Notes under the pieces: model-generated
Databases searched by the model: none
What the model saw: only the letters and a program-made list of their open reading frames with translations
Told to the model about the DNA's origin: nothing
Origin: Axinella damicornis
Lineage: Eukaryota > Porifera > Demospongiae > Axinellida > Axinellidae
NCBI GenBank assembly: GCA_963931865.1
Contig: OZ007507.1
Location: 4,680,077-4,744,076, forward strand
Direction of reading: 5' to 3'
DNA length: 64,000 bases
In this document: positions 23,944 through 35,902 of the stretch, one piece after another
How the letters are laid out: every line of letters starts with the position of its first letter
Numbering within the stretch: the stretch's first letter is position 1
Position numbers and translations under genes: made by a program

Positions 23944-24026
23944 ACAAAAGACAGTCACGGCAGCGGCTGGGGTACCGATATACGAGAGTAAGTTAGCCCA
24001 TGGGTAATATAGAGTGTTTTATTTGG

Positions 24027-24065
<39 letters not shown>

Positions 24066-24094
24066 ATTTTGGGGGCCAAAGGCCCTGAATATAT
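23944..24094. repeat. Dispersed repeat with poly-G core (copy 1 of 2)
   Basis: ACAAAAGACAGTCACGGCAG...GGGTAATATAGAGTGTTTTATTTGGGGA, then a G run, then GGGGGCCAAAGGCCCTGAATATA. It is nearly identical to 48847-49009. Nothing coding was seen. Confidence 0.8.
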
Positions 24095-24165
24095 TATATA
24101 GACAGGAGCGCATGAGCCGCCGAAGGCGGCGAAGGAGCGTGTAACTCGCGAATACCCGTGAGTGC

Positions 24166-24245
24166 TAGCCTCGTTCCCAGGCTCTCCCACGCGCCACGCG
24201 CGAACAAAAATTGAAAAAAGCTGGGCGGGGCCTGGAACGAGGCTA
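24166..24245. mobile_element. TAGCCTCGTTCCCAGGC hairpin element
   Basis: Arms TAGCCTCGTTCCCAGGC and GCCTGGAACGAGGCTA are inverted around a GAAAAAAGCTGGGCGGG core. It sits beside GAGCGCATGAGCCGCCGAAG (24109-24128), a partial end like that at 50000. Confidence 0.8.
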
Positions 24246-24263
24246 CCATGTAAATACAAATCT

Positions 24264-24531
24264 GTAGTACTGCAGTTTTCATGAACCTTGCAAAGTGGAG
24301 ACAGTAAACGCAAAACGGTTACATAATAACTCAATGAGCAAATTTGCATGCCAGGTGCATGAAACCATTCAAGTCGATCTCTATCACTGAGAGCAGCGAC
24401 CAAAACTCTATAGCTAGCTGTTAGCTGAGTGTGTAACAAGAGTACTATACTGATCTGACCCGGTATGCATGTACCTAACGTTCTCCGTTTACCGTCTCCA
24501 AGTTGCAAGGTTCATGAAAACTGCAGTAGTA
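24264..24531. mobile_element. MITE of about 268 bp
   Basis: Terminal inverted repeats: GTACTGCAGTTTTCATGAAC at the left, and GTTCATGAAAACTGCAGTAG at the right. Confidence 0.7.
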
Positions 24532-24610
24532 ATGACTTCCATATTTGGAAAGCGGAAGCTCATTTAGACGTTGCGTGACGCCATACAGTGCACGTGACTC
24601 GTACTTAGCT

Positions 24611-24800
24611 TACAGCGAAGTTCAGTTGCGTTCGAATCTCCGTGTTGCGTACGCTTCCGTACGGAATCGCATGTAGATACATACGCATATGCACCTTGAC
24701 CTAGTACATTTTTGGCGCCAGCGGGTACATGTATCTACACGCGATTCCGTACGGAAGCGTACGCAACACGGAGATTCGAACACAACTGAAATTCGCTGTA
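24611..24800. mobile_element. Palindromic element of about 190 bp
   Basis: Arms of about 58 bp, TACAGCGAAGTTCAGTTGCG...CGTACGGAATCGC, are inverted at 24745-24800 (GCGATTCCGTACGGAAGCGT...). The loop holds CTAGTACATTTTTGGCGCC. Confidence 0.8.
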
Positions 24801-24838
24801 GTACAGCATTGTTTTGACAGAGCCACCCGCAATGGTGA

Positions 24839-25093
24839 AGCGTACTCGTAGACATTGAGAGTGAGCTACCTCAAGCGAAGCGAGTTCGGTTTGAAGAAGG
24901 AACTCCACGCCGATCCGAGGGTCGTGCTAGAAGGAAACTTCAGCTTGTAGCCTTCAGGAAGTATCTTCCCGCAACTTTCGTGCGCCAGGTGAAGGATTCT
25001 CCCATGAGACGCGCTATCAAGCGGAGCATGACCATGCTGAAGTTTGCAAGAGCGAAACAGGCAGGGAACCAGCGAGTGTCAGGACGCCCCTGA
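24839..25093 (+). other. Unrecognised Arg-rich open frame
   Basis: An open frame without a clear ATG reads ...RVRFEEGTPRRSEGRARRK...MRRAIKRSMTMLKFARAKQAG... and stops at 25091-25093. It could be a terminal exon or a relic of a transposon gene. No family was recognised. Confidence 0.2.
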
Positions 25094-25285
25094 AGGCTTG
25101 TTCGCCAATAAAACTGCCCCCAGAAAACTTATGACGTACCCGATCTATTTTCAAACGCGGAAGTACGTAACTAATTTGTATTTACATGGCACTGAAGTTA
25201 TGGGGGGCCAAATGAGTCAAAATTCCATTATCATTACTGCAGCTTTTCAGTGTATATATAGAACATCATACTTATAAATAGCACG

Positions 25286-25871
25286 TTCTATATAGTAAAT
25301 GGGAGGTCCTATATCATATTGGAGGTCTCCTATATCATATAGGAGTTCCTATATCATATTGGAGGTCTCCTATATCATATAGGAGTTCCTATATCATATT
25401 GGAGGTCTCCTATATCATATAGGAGTTCCTATATCATATCGGACCCCTCCTATATCATATAGGAGTTCCGATATAGTAAATAGGAGCTCCTATATCATAT
25501 CGGACCCATCCTATATCATATAGGAGCTCCTATATAGTAAATAGGAGCTCCTATATCATATCGGACCCCTCCTATATCATATAGGAGGTCCGATATAGTA
25601 AATAGGAGCTCCTATATCATATCGGACCCCTCCTATATCATATAGGAGCTCCGATATAGTAAATAGGAGCTCCTATATCATATCGGACCCCTCCTATATC
25701 ATATAGGAGCTCCGATATAGTAAATAGGAGCTCCTATATCATATCGGACCCCTCCTATATCATATAGGAGCTCCGATATAGTAAATAGGAGCTCGATCCT
25801 ATATCATATCGGACCCCTCCTATATCATATAGGAGCTCCTATATAGTAAATAGGAGCTCCTATATCATATC
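25286..25871. repeat. Palindromic satellite with two period lengths
   Basis: Every unit is built on CCTATATCATATAGG and its variants. The first part (25300-25440) has a 40-bp period with TTGGAGGTC. The second part has a 61-bp period (GGACCCCTCC at 25441, 25502, 25563, 25624, 25685, 25746). Units are self-complementary. The array runs into the gap. Confidence 0.9.
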
Positions 25872-26071
25872 NNNNNNNNNNNNNNNNNNNNNNNNNNNNN
25901 NNNNNNNNNNNNNNNNNNNNNNNNNNNNNNNNNNNNNNNNNNNNNNNNNNNNNNNNNNNNNNNNNNNNNNNNNNNNNNNNNNNNNNNNNNNNNNNNNNNN
26001 NNNNNNNNNNNNNNNNNNNNNNNNNNNNNNNNNNNNNNNNNNNNNNNNNNNNNNNNNNNNNNNNNNNNNNN
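25872..26071. other. Assembly gap (200 N)
   Basis: Exactly 200 N follow the palindromic satellite. The round length suggests a placeholder gap of unknown true size. Confidence 0.95.
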
Positions 26072-26258
26072 GTGATATTTCTGCCAATTTTGATTTGTTG
26101 TTCCATTTTGGCACAAATGGCACACCAGTCACCCTACACAACAGGAGTGGGTTTCTGCCAATTTGGGCTTAATTGACATGTCAAACTGTGCTGTAATTGG
26201 TAGAAACGGTTTTCAAAAATGTGCCAGTTTTGGCATGTGAACACACCAGGGATGGAGG

Positions 26259-26460
26259 GTGGGGTGGAGCATCAGGAAGGAGGGGTGGAGCATCAGGAGG
26301 GAGGGGTGGAGCATCAGGAGGGAGGGGTGGAGCCTCAGAAGGGTGGGGTGGAGCATCAGGAGGGAGGGGTGGAGCATCAGGAGGGAGGGGTGGAGCATCT
26401 GGAGGGAGGGGTGGAGCATCAGGAGGGAGGGGTGGAGCATCAGGAGGGAGGGGTCTACAT
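26259..26460. repeat. 21-bp tandem repeat
   Basis: GGAGGGAGGGGTGGAGCATCA repeats about nine times. The 21-bp length keeps all frames open, which explains several spurious reading frames here. Confidence 0.9.
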
Positions 26461-26499
26461 CAGAGGGGGTTCAGTATTAGGAGGGTGGAGCATTGACGT

Positions 26500-26655
26500 G
26501 AGCTGAGAGGGGAGGAATTCAGCGTCCAGAGGGAGGGCGTGGAATGTTAGGGAGTAGGGAAGTAGATTAGTAGAGGTAGTTTGGTTCTAGTCTAAGTCTC
26601 GTGCCCAGACCACACTCCACGAGGGGGTACGGGTGTAGTCTGGGCACGAGACTAG
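26500..26655. mobile_element. Copy of the 8.2-8.34 kb dispersed repeat
   Basis: GTCCAGAGGGAGGGCGTGGA...CTCGTGCCCAGACCAC...GTCTGGGCACGAGACTAGT matches 8235-8345, with a loop of different length. Confidence 0.7.
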
Positions 26656-26932
26656 TTGACGTTGGTACGTACTAGTACATGGTTACCACGCGCGCGCGCG
26701 CTAAGTCTCCCGGGCCCCACCCGTACCCGGACCCACGGCCACGTGGCCACCCCGGAAACGAAATGATCATAATATAGCCGGCCAGGGGCGCAGGCCGGGG
26801 CCGGAGCCGGAGGTGATCGTGAATACTTAAATACCCTTGGGGGGTCCAGTGGGCGTGGGACGTCCGTATATAACCTCCACATCTATGGGATAAAATATCT
26901 TGCTTCTCTCCAGCCTAGCCAAGATACCTAGG

Positions 26933-28778
26933 ATGCAGTCCACACTTCTTTGCGTTCTGTGTAAGTTTAATATAGAATACGCAAATATTATAGCTGAAGA
27001 TGGGGCTTTATAGATAACGCACTCACTCAAATTTTCGCAATACTAAGGTCGGAATACAACAGTCAATGCCAAGCACAAAGGCCAGTCTAGCTACTAACAG
27101 CTAGACTAAGCCAAGGCACAGACTTGAAAGCAAAAGTACTACAGTAGCACATACAATTATTACGTAACTATGCTAGTATATAGTTGCTGTGAACATATTA
27201 TCTTGGGTCTCTTTCTCAGGCCTGCTGGTTGCTTTGGCAACTGCCCAGGATGGAGGTGACCCCTTCACAGAAAGAAATCGAACACGGTGTCGCGAGTCTC
27301 CTGAGTCCCTTGCACAAGATGGCTGCAGGGTCTTTTGCATCCGGAGAAACATGACATCGGATGAAGGATGTCCCTACTGCAATCGAACTTGCAATACCGG
27401 TTTGTGCATAACACGACACCTACGTAATCTACGTAATATTCTCATGGTTATGTACTGTCATGATGTCAGACAATTGTCAATAGAGTTCTACGAAAGAATT
27501 CTCAACCTATATAGCTTACGCTTCTTCATGTATAGTGGTAGCTTGAATTTGAGCTACGTACGAGAGACACAGGGTCGGGGCTGCAATAATTATATCACCA
27601 GCCCTTTGTCTTGTTTGGATGATGTTTCCAATCCTTTCCGGGGTCGTAGCAAGCTTATTCCATGGGTTATACGTACCTTGGCTCTGTAGTGTTGACAATT
27701 GTTTTTCTCTGACTGCTCACAGCGTGCCCACAAGTCCGCTGTTCCAATGCCTGTCCAAGTGGTTACCAACGGGATCGGAATGGATGCCAGACTTGCAACT
27801 GTACACGTGGTGAGTAGTTCAGCAGACACTTCACCATAATGTAAACTCCTTTCACAAGGCAGGAGTAAGCTGTTGGATCACTTAATATGCGAAATCAAAC
27901 CACATAATTATTGTAAATTAAATCCGAATGCCTATTGTAGTACACTAATACCAGTCATGCTCAGTACAGCCATGTAGTTGTATAATGTTCTTGAGGGGTG
28001 CCATAGTCGTGGACACTTGCTATTCATCATGAGAACCAATATACAGACTTAATTGTATGATGCTGGAGTCAGGACCCCTCCCTTCTGTCATACATGTATA
28101 TCAGCTGGACTGCACATGAGCACATGTGGAGTGTTTTAGCTTACCAAGGGCCTTCTCTAGCGCACACACACACAAAATCACCTCCACATATGCATGGGTA
28201 CAGTGAGGGGAGTTGTATGGCGACAGTACTGTGCAAAAAAGCTTGCAGTACTGCGCAACTCAATTGGACCATCACAACAGAAGGATTAATAAAACTGAAC
28301 ATGGCTAAAGACAAATGTAGCAAAGCTACAGATTCTCATGGTATATGTATATAGCACCGCTTGTGCATGTACATACTCGAGGAGGCCCAGAGGGTACCCT
28401 AGCCTTGTCCCTGGGAACGAGGCTAGGGGTTACAAAGAGCCTGGTTACAAAGACACCAGCTCTCTCTCTCTCTAGCTCTTTCTCTAGCTCTCACTCTCTG
28501 TCTCTTTCATTTAGCAGGTGATGAGCTACGTTGCAATGTGACAGTAGAGTTTCTTGTGGATCGCCGCAACTGCCGTCGGGATTGCATCATGCGTAACGAA
28601 GATAGCTGCCCCGAATGTGACAGGAGGTGCAACAGTGAGTTAGCTGCAAGTCCCTTGCCCCCTCATCCTCCACCCCCTCCACCCCCTCCACCCTATAGCT
28701 ACCACATTCCACCCTACACTACACACGCACAATACACATGCACTGACCACCACACACACACACACACAGAGACACATG

Positions 28779-28809
<31 letters not shown>

Positions 28810-28832
28810 ACACATGCACACACACACACACA

Positions 28833-28896
<64 letters not shown>

Positions 28897-31800
28897 CACA
28901 CACAGTGACATTTAAGACAAGAGTCATTAAAAATGGACATATTTAACATAAAGGTGTCAGTTAAACTAACTAGCAACCATGCGAAAAAACTAACGTACCC
29001 ATAGGAATTACTAGAGATATACTAGGGATATACTAGAGAATACTAGGGATATACTAGAGGTGACAATCATGACATGTATGCCAATGACCTATCCAAGCAA
29101 TTGTTTCAGGCGGGAAGTAGACCCCTAGGTATAATTATAGTGAGTGCCACGCCCCCTATGTAGTGAGTTATGAGCTTGCTCTTAACATGGCACGCACGAA
29201 ACGTTCTGTTCAGCAAGGATTAATTACTAACCACTGATTACTAAGTTATTACTACCTTGCTCTTCTGTTTAGTTGATGTTTGTCACGTTATTGTGTACAA
29301 AGTGACTTTTGATGACGCTAATGGGAAGTGAATAGTCAATAGTTATCTCTTGTAATCTCTAGTAATCTCGTGGTAGTGAAAAGTCATGCGGAGTATGAAG
29401 GGTACGAGCTGTAATAATCACTACAGAAAGCAATGTGCATTCTTTTTGGGCACGCGTGTGTGTGACTGCCAGCCAAATTTACCCTGGAGGTTACCTTTTG
29501 AGAGACAGTGGTGGTTGGGAATGCCATTGGCAAACTCAGCTGTTGGATCATTAGACTAATGGAGGATGCAAGAGCCGATCAGGTGTGGCACGGGAAGATG
29601 TGGATCATTGACCAACCACCTCTTCAGCCTCTTGTGTTTCATTGTCCCATGTAGTGACAGCTCCCACAATGATGGACGGAGAGGATTGTGGACGAGACCC
29701 AGACTGCCGTGGTGGAGCGCTCTGTCTCTCCAGGGGTGACATAGGGATCCGACGCTGCCAGAATAGTAAGTGGGGTTGTGCGGGGACAAGACAATGGGCC
29801 AGGTGTGTCAGTTGACTAGTTGAGTTGACATAATTGACATTCCGTCTTGTGATATCATCCGCTGTTGTGGAGGATGGGGTGGCATTGCAGAGTAACATGT
29901 GACTTCAGTTATGCCCCTCCCTCCCTCTCCTGGGAATAAAACACTCACTTTGCTTAGCATAAATATTATGTATTTATTCATAGCATTTCAATTAAGTGCT
30001 CTGAATATGCTCTCATATGTCCTGTTACATGCACTAGGCTGCGCTGGTATGTATTCAATTACATCATGTTACCAATTTAGTATGCAAGCAGCAACTCCCC
30101 CATTGTTGCGTAATAATGTGTAACACTAATATGGACATTTGCTAGGAGATTAGTATGCATTATGTAATTGATATAATATGTCATGGTTATAGCAACTCCT
30201 TTTCTGTTACGTAATCAATACAAAGCCATGTGACTAGCTGTGATTGGCTGTAAAAACCTTTTTTGGAAGTTTTGTCACCCCATTGATTACATGTGCACAC
30301 AAACTACATGCCGTAATTATACGATTAGTATGTGGCTACTGAGACCAGGGGGTGTAGGGATTTTGAGAAGCAAGAACCAAGGCTGTAGTGTTTTGAGTGC
30401 AGTGAAGATGCTGCTGAAAGTATTGAGAGACCATCTCATCAATAGTAGATTCCTCTTCTCTTCTGTATAACTATGGAACTAGCAAGTGTCTCACTGAATA
30501 TCTGCGGTTTTAGGATCATAACGTATAGGGAAAAAGAGTGAGGACTCCCAGACATGGAATGGAAGCCCAGTAGAGCACTTACACATGCGCTGCATACAGA
30601 ATTCATAATGCTCTATGTGCGGATCAGACTGCACGTGTGAACAAACATGCTGACATCATTGGGCACCTATAGTAGGTGTGGCTTTGTTTGATGATTTGGA
30701 CAAATGGTGAAAAGCTTGCTTTTGCACAGCTGTTCATACAACTCTTGTTTGTGAGGCATGTGCAGCGGATCTCACTTATACGCTGCATAAAAGGCCTAAT
30801 TAGCTCAAACTGCTCATTTTTGTCTACACATACTGGCAGACAGCTAGAGCAATCGCTCTACCCTTGCTGCACATGTGTGTGCAATGGGTATATAATAGCC
30901 TCTGTACATAAATACAAAGACATGTATGTATTGTTGATGTCATAGCAGTGTACTGTTGTTGCCATAGCAACAAAGTTCAGGAAGGACTTTGAGTGCCTGG
31001 ATTGTTTTACAGGTGGTGTTGAAACGGGTTGTCTTTCTGGTTGTAGCCAACGAAGTCGTTTATTTACCTGCCTGGAAATGAGTGAGCTGTTATTGTATCC
31101 CCTTCTCTGTTACATGCAGTGACTGATGTTGGTGGGATGTGTGAGACTGGGGAAGAAGAGAGAGAGAGGGAGGCACGTGGAGGAGATTTTGATGGGGGTG
31201 ACGATGAAGAGGAGGCCCGTGCCTTGAGCCGGGCAGCTCCGATCTCTGGGGCAATTGAACGCTTTGTGACAGCCGTGGTGAGCAGTGTGGATACAGAAGA
31301 GTGCAGGGAGGGTCTGCGGTGCAACGACGACACTGGGATGTGTGAGATAGTGACGGGTGAGTAAGTGGGAGGGGTGGACCTGGTGCATGGATAAGGTATA
31401 TGTAGTATGCTAAACGTTCGATACGATTGGGTTTTGTAAGAAAGTTCAAAGGTCACAATGCAATCTGTAAGCACAACATAAATATGAAAGAGGAGAATGA
31501 AAGTACTGATTGCCCCATGCAGGAAGCAAAGGGTGGCCATATATACGTTTAATTTAGATTTAGACCCCCATAGAATATGGACCCCCCAGATGAAAATCAC
31601 TGATGTGAAACAGTCAACCATGCAGTACACTTCTGTACCACAAACATTCACTTGAGCACGTGGGAATAGTCTCCATTCCGTAGTCCGTACTGCAGTTTGC
31701 AAGTATACTAGATGCAAGTAGACTAATTTAAGAATGTCATGGAAACCCTGTACGAAGAGTTGATGCCATTGTATTGTATAGTTGTTGCACTTGCATGCCT

Positions 31801-34800
31801 TATTTTGTCTCTGAGATTGGTGGTGCCGTTTGGATGGTCAAGTCAAAACAAATGAGATTGTATGATGAATGAGTTGAATGTTGTACAAATCGAGCCAACT
31901 GTGGATGATTGAGTCAGACATGGCACAAGTAGGGTCAATTTTATGATCAATAATAGCACAGTTTGGAGATGCACAGACAGTATCTTTTATGACAATTTTG
32001 AAACAGCTAGCCTAGCACCTATACCACGACAGTGCCTAAGCTGTCATGGTTTGCAAGCCACTTAGCTGTAGTTTAACACTGACAGATCAGAAGAAACATG
32101 CAAATGAAATTACCTCAATTCTGGTCACCTTAAGAATTTGTTTGCTGACAAAGAGGTGCCTGAAAGTCATAATTATTGTACGTATATCCATTGTATTCAG
32201 GCACCATGATAATTCGGACCAGAGCTAGATTTAACTCAAAGCTGTGGATGCATGGTATTCTTTGAATTATGCAGGTGGTTGCATTAACCGTCGTATGGGT
32301 AATGACCCAGAAGCAGAATGTGATGATGATGGGTACTTTAGGCCGACCCAGTGTCGGAGGATGGATGGAAGCAGGATGCTTCGATGCTACTGTGTGCACC
32401 CCAATGGGACAAGGCTAGCCAACTCACGCAATTACATCGTTAGCAACAGGGAGAGCGCACCTGACTGTGAGATCAGGGGTGAGTGCCACTGACTGTGTGA
32501 GTGGGTGGGTGGGAGGGTGAGTGGGTGGGTGGGAGGGTGAGTGGGTGGATGAGTGAGTGGGTGGATGAGTGATGGGTGGATGAGTGGGTGGGTGGGTGGA
32601 TGAGTGGTGACAAGGAGTAGGTGGAGGTGGGTGGGTGAATGACCAGGAGTATAGCTAAGTGGAGGGTTGGTGGGTGGGTGAGTGATCATGACCGGGTTGT
32701 TGGAGTGTGGGTGGGTGAAGAGAGTGACCATGCAGGAGTGTGTTGGAGGGTGGCTGTCTGGTGGGGGAACTGGGCGACTGTGTGACCAGCAGGGATGGGT
32801 GAGTGGGTAGGTCAGTGAGTGGGTAGGTCGGTGAGTGGGTGGGTCGATGAGTGTGTGAGGGTGTGTGAATGTAGGTGTGAACTTTCAATAATTTTGTCTT
32901 CCCCCATCTCTCTCTATCGTTCTTCTCCCCCAGTGTCTCGCCCATGCAGGATCATGGTGAGAGGGCGTAACTACACGGTACAATCTGGCGACTATACAGT
33001 CAGGCCCACTGCTTGGGGGTGCCAGCGTTGCCGCTGCCAGGATAGCTGGCTGCGGGGATGTTCCAACATAACCCGGGGCAACTGCTCAGTCATACGTCCA
33101 CCGACCGACGGCCGCCCAATGAACTGCTCAGTCAGGGGGATGATGATCCCACATGGCAACAGGAGAATGGTGAGGTAGTGCATGCATAGGGGGCCCATCG
33201 TGTACATGGTGCCTTGTTCCATATTTTCCCCGTGCGCATTCGCGCAGCAGGGGTAAAGTGATCGGTTTGTGTCTGTGGACAGCTGTGACTGTGGTGCTTA
33301 TTGGAGTGACCTCCCCTTGGTAGGGCACACAAAATCAGCAGTTTGAGCAGTGAGGTAGCTAGGCCTACCGATTTTTAATACAGCGATATCAGCATGCAGA
33401 ATGAGATATACCGTAAGTTGTGGCGGGAATGTTAGAAACAGGTTGTGGTCAAGTTGTATAAATTAGAAACAAGACTTTCACGCAGCTTTTCTCAGCCCCT
33501 CGAGTAGATCTCTGGTCTGTGAGTTATGTAGACGCTATTATTTTCTGAATTCTGACACTTCTATCCTGAACTTCAACAAGGCCTTCATCGTATTATTAAT
33601 GTATTAATAATCGGCGGTAGGTCTACCTATATCACGTCAGAGTAGCGCATGGGTACGTGCTCTGCTGAGCACCTCTAGTTTGTGAAGCAAGAGTAGCACA
33701 TAGTCCAATGTGTATGCACGGTCACATCACTACATGCATGTCCATATCTTTGATCACATGATTGTTACTTGTTGATCAAGTGACTGGTGCACGTCTGGAG
33801 TACACATGGCCATGGCTATTATTTCAGTAGACACTGCACGCACATGATCGAATTGATTAGCTGCTTGATCGTGCCCTCCCAGTATATATCTGTGTATAGT
33901 ATATGTGATGGTAGCCTCGTTCCCAGGCACGAGACGGCGAGGAGGAGAAAAGCCTGGGAACGAGGCTAATGTGATGGTTAGTTGAGTAGGAAACTATTAG
34001 CACTATAATTATTGTTTTCAACCATCCACTGTATTATAGTAAGTTTTCGGAGCTAGTGTATGTATGGCTGGAAGTAAGATAATATAAGTATATGGGGCTG
34101 GTTTTACATACCCACTTGCTTCCATTCCCGTCCTTCCCCTTCCTCCTCTCCCTCCCCTTCCTCTCCCTCTTCCCCATCCCCCTCTCCTTCCCCTTTCCCT
34201 TCCTCCCTCCCCGATCAGGTTGGAAGATGCAACATATGTTTCTGCCGCGATGGCCGTTATGCCTGCACCCGACTCCCCACATGTGAGAACGGCACTGAGA
34301 CCAATGACACCTGCCGTATGTGCAGAAGGATGCGCATAAGCCAAGTCTGTGGCCATGATGGACGCACCTACCACTCCATGTGTTTCGCCATGCGCTGTGC
34401 TGGCCTGTGGCCGAACCAGACTCTTCCAGGAGCATGCCCAAGCTTGGTAAGAGGTATAAACGCTAGCAGCTATAGGATAACTGTGGCCTTCCGTTTGGTT
34501 TGAAACTCTTTCAAATGTCATCTCTATTAGGAATGCAATTTGTGCCTGCAGGGAATGTATTTGGCAAGAGGGCACTGCTCATTCCCAGACCACGGACATA
34601 GCCTGGGAATGAGGCTGTGTACGCATACACCAATTTTATAAATCAAGCGTGATAATGTAACCATGCAAAATCATCCTGACATGCCGCCATGTGAAATACT
34701 ATACCGATGAAACTTGTATGGAGTCACATGACTCGACTGACCCCATGCACCCACTCTGACATAATATTGTTAGAATATAATATTATGCGTTAAGATGACA

Positions 34801-35864
34801 ACTGTACCTGTTACTATGGAAATGGTATGAGAAATTTTGTCTGCTACTGTATCTCTCACTGTGATGCAGCCCACCTGTAGCCTGTACTCCTGCCCGCGTG
34901 GGTCTGTCTGCCTGAGAAGGGGGGGAGCCTTGTGCCTCAATCGGGAAGGATGCCGTGACAGTGATCGGAGGAGCTGTGGTACGTTGATTATAATTACAAC
35001 ACTGTTGATATTAAGCATGCTAAGCATGGCAACTGAGCCTACGTACTCTCAGAGGAAAGCGGACTAGCTTCTAACATGCACTGCCCACTTGGTATATAGT
35101 TTCGCTCATTTTATTTCTGGTATTGTAATTATTAGCCGGCCACGTGCATGGGCCCCTGTTGTCCGTTTATGTCAATGTGACAGCCTCATACCCTAATTTT
35201 TGGCCTTAGGTACGAGGCTAATTCCAGAGCACACAAAATGGTGGCTGCAGCTTCTTTGTCTCAAATCGCTCTGAAGTGTTAACGGATTCAATATCTATAC
35301 CGGTAGCTCCATCACCAAATCTTACTGCCAACTGGTATTATGCATGTATCAGAGCCTTGACGGTTTAATTGTTCTGCTGGCTGCAGGTCTGGTACGTAGC
35401 TACTTCTTTTGAGGTTTATCGATCACCCCCCAATGACCTACATATGTGTAACAATTTTTTCCTTCTTTCTGCAGTGAACATAACTAGGTTGAACTGCAGG
35501 AATCGGGACATTGATGAAAGTGAGTCACTGTACTATCAGTGCATGTATATAGTGTACAGGTGACATTTCTATATGGCCCTCCATACCACAGAGTACAATA
35601 TCAGTGTTCCAGCTGTGTGCATTCACATGTATGTCTTCTTTTGATGGGAGGATCTGTAATGTGAGGGGTCTGTAATGTGTAATGTGAGAGGTGTGTAATG
35701 TGAGGGGTCTGTAATGTGTAATGTGAGGGGTGTGTAATGTGAGGGGTCTGTAATGTGTAATGTGAGGGGTGTGTAATGTGAGGGGTCTGTAATGTGTAAT
35801 GTGAGGGGTCTGCAATGTGTGATAGGAGGGCATGGACCTGTAATGGGAGGGGCCTGTGAAAGGG

Positions 35865-35902
<38 letters not shown>

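Noticed and set aside
26197..26506. Open frames over the 21-bp repeat
   Set aside because: A unit length divisible by three keeps all frames open, and three overlapping frames plus one on the other strand are equally good.
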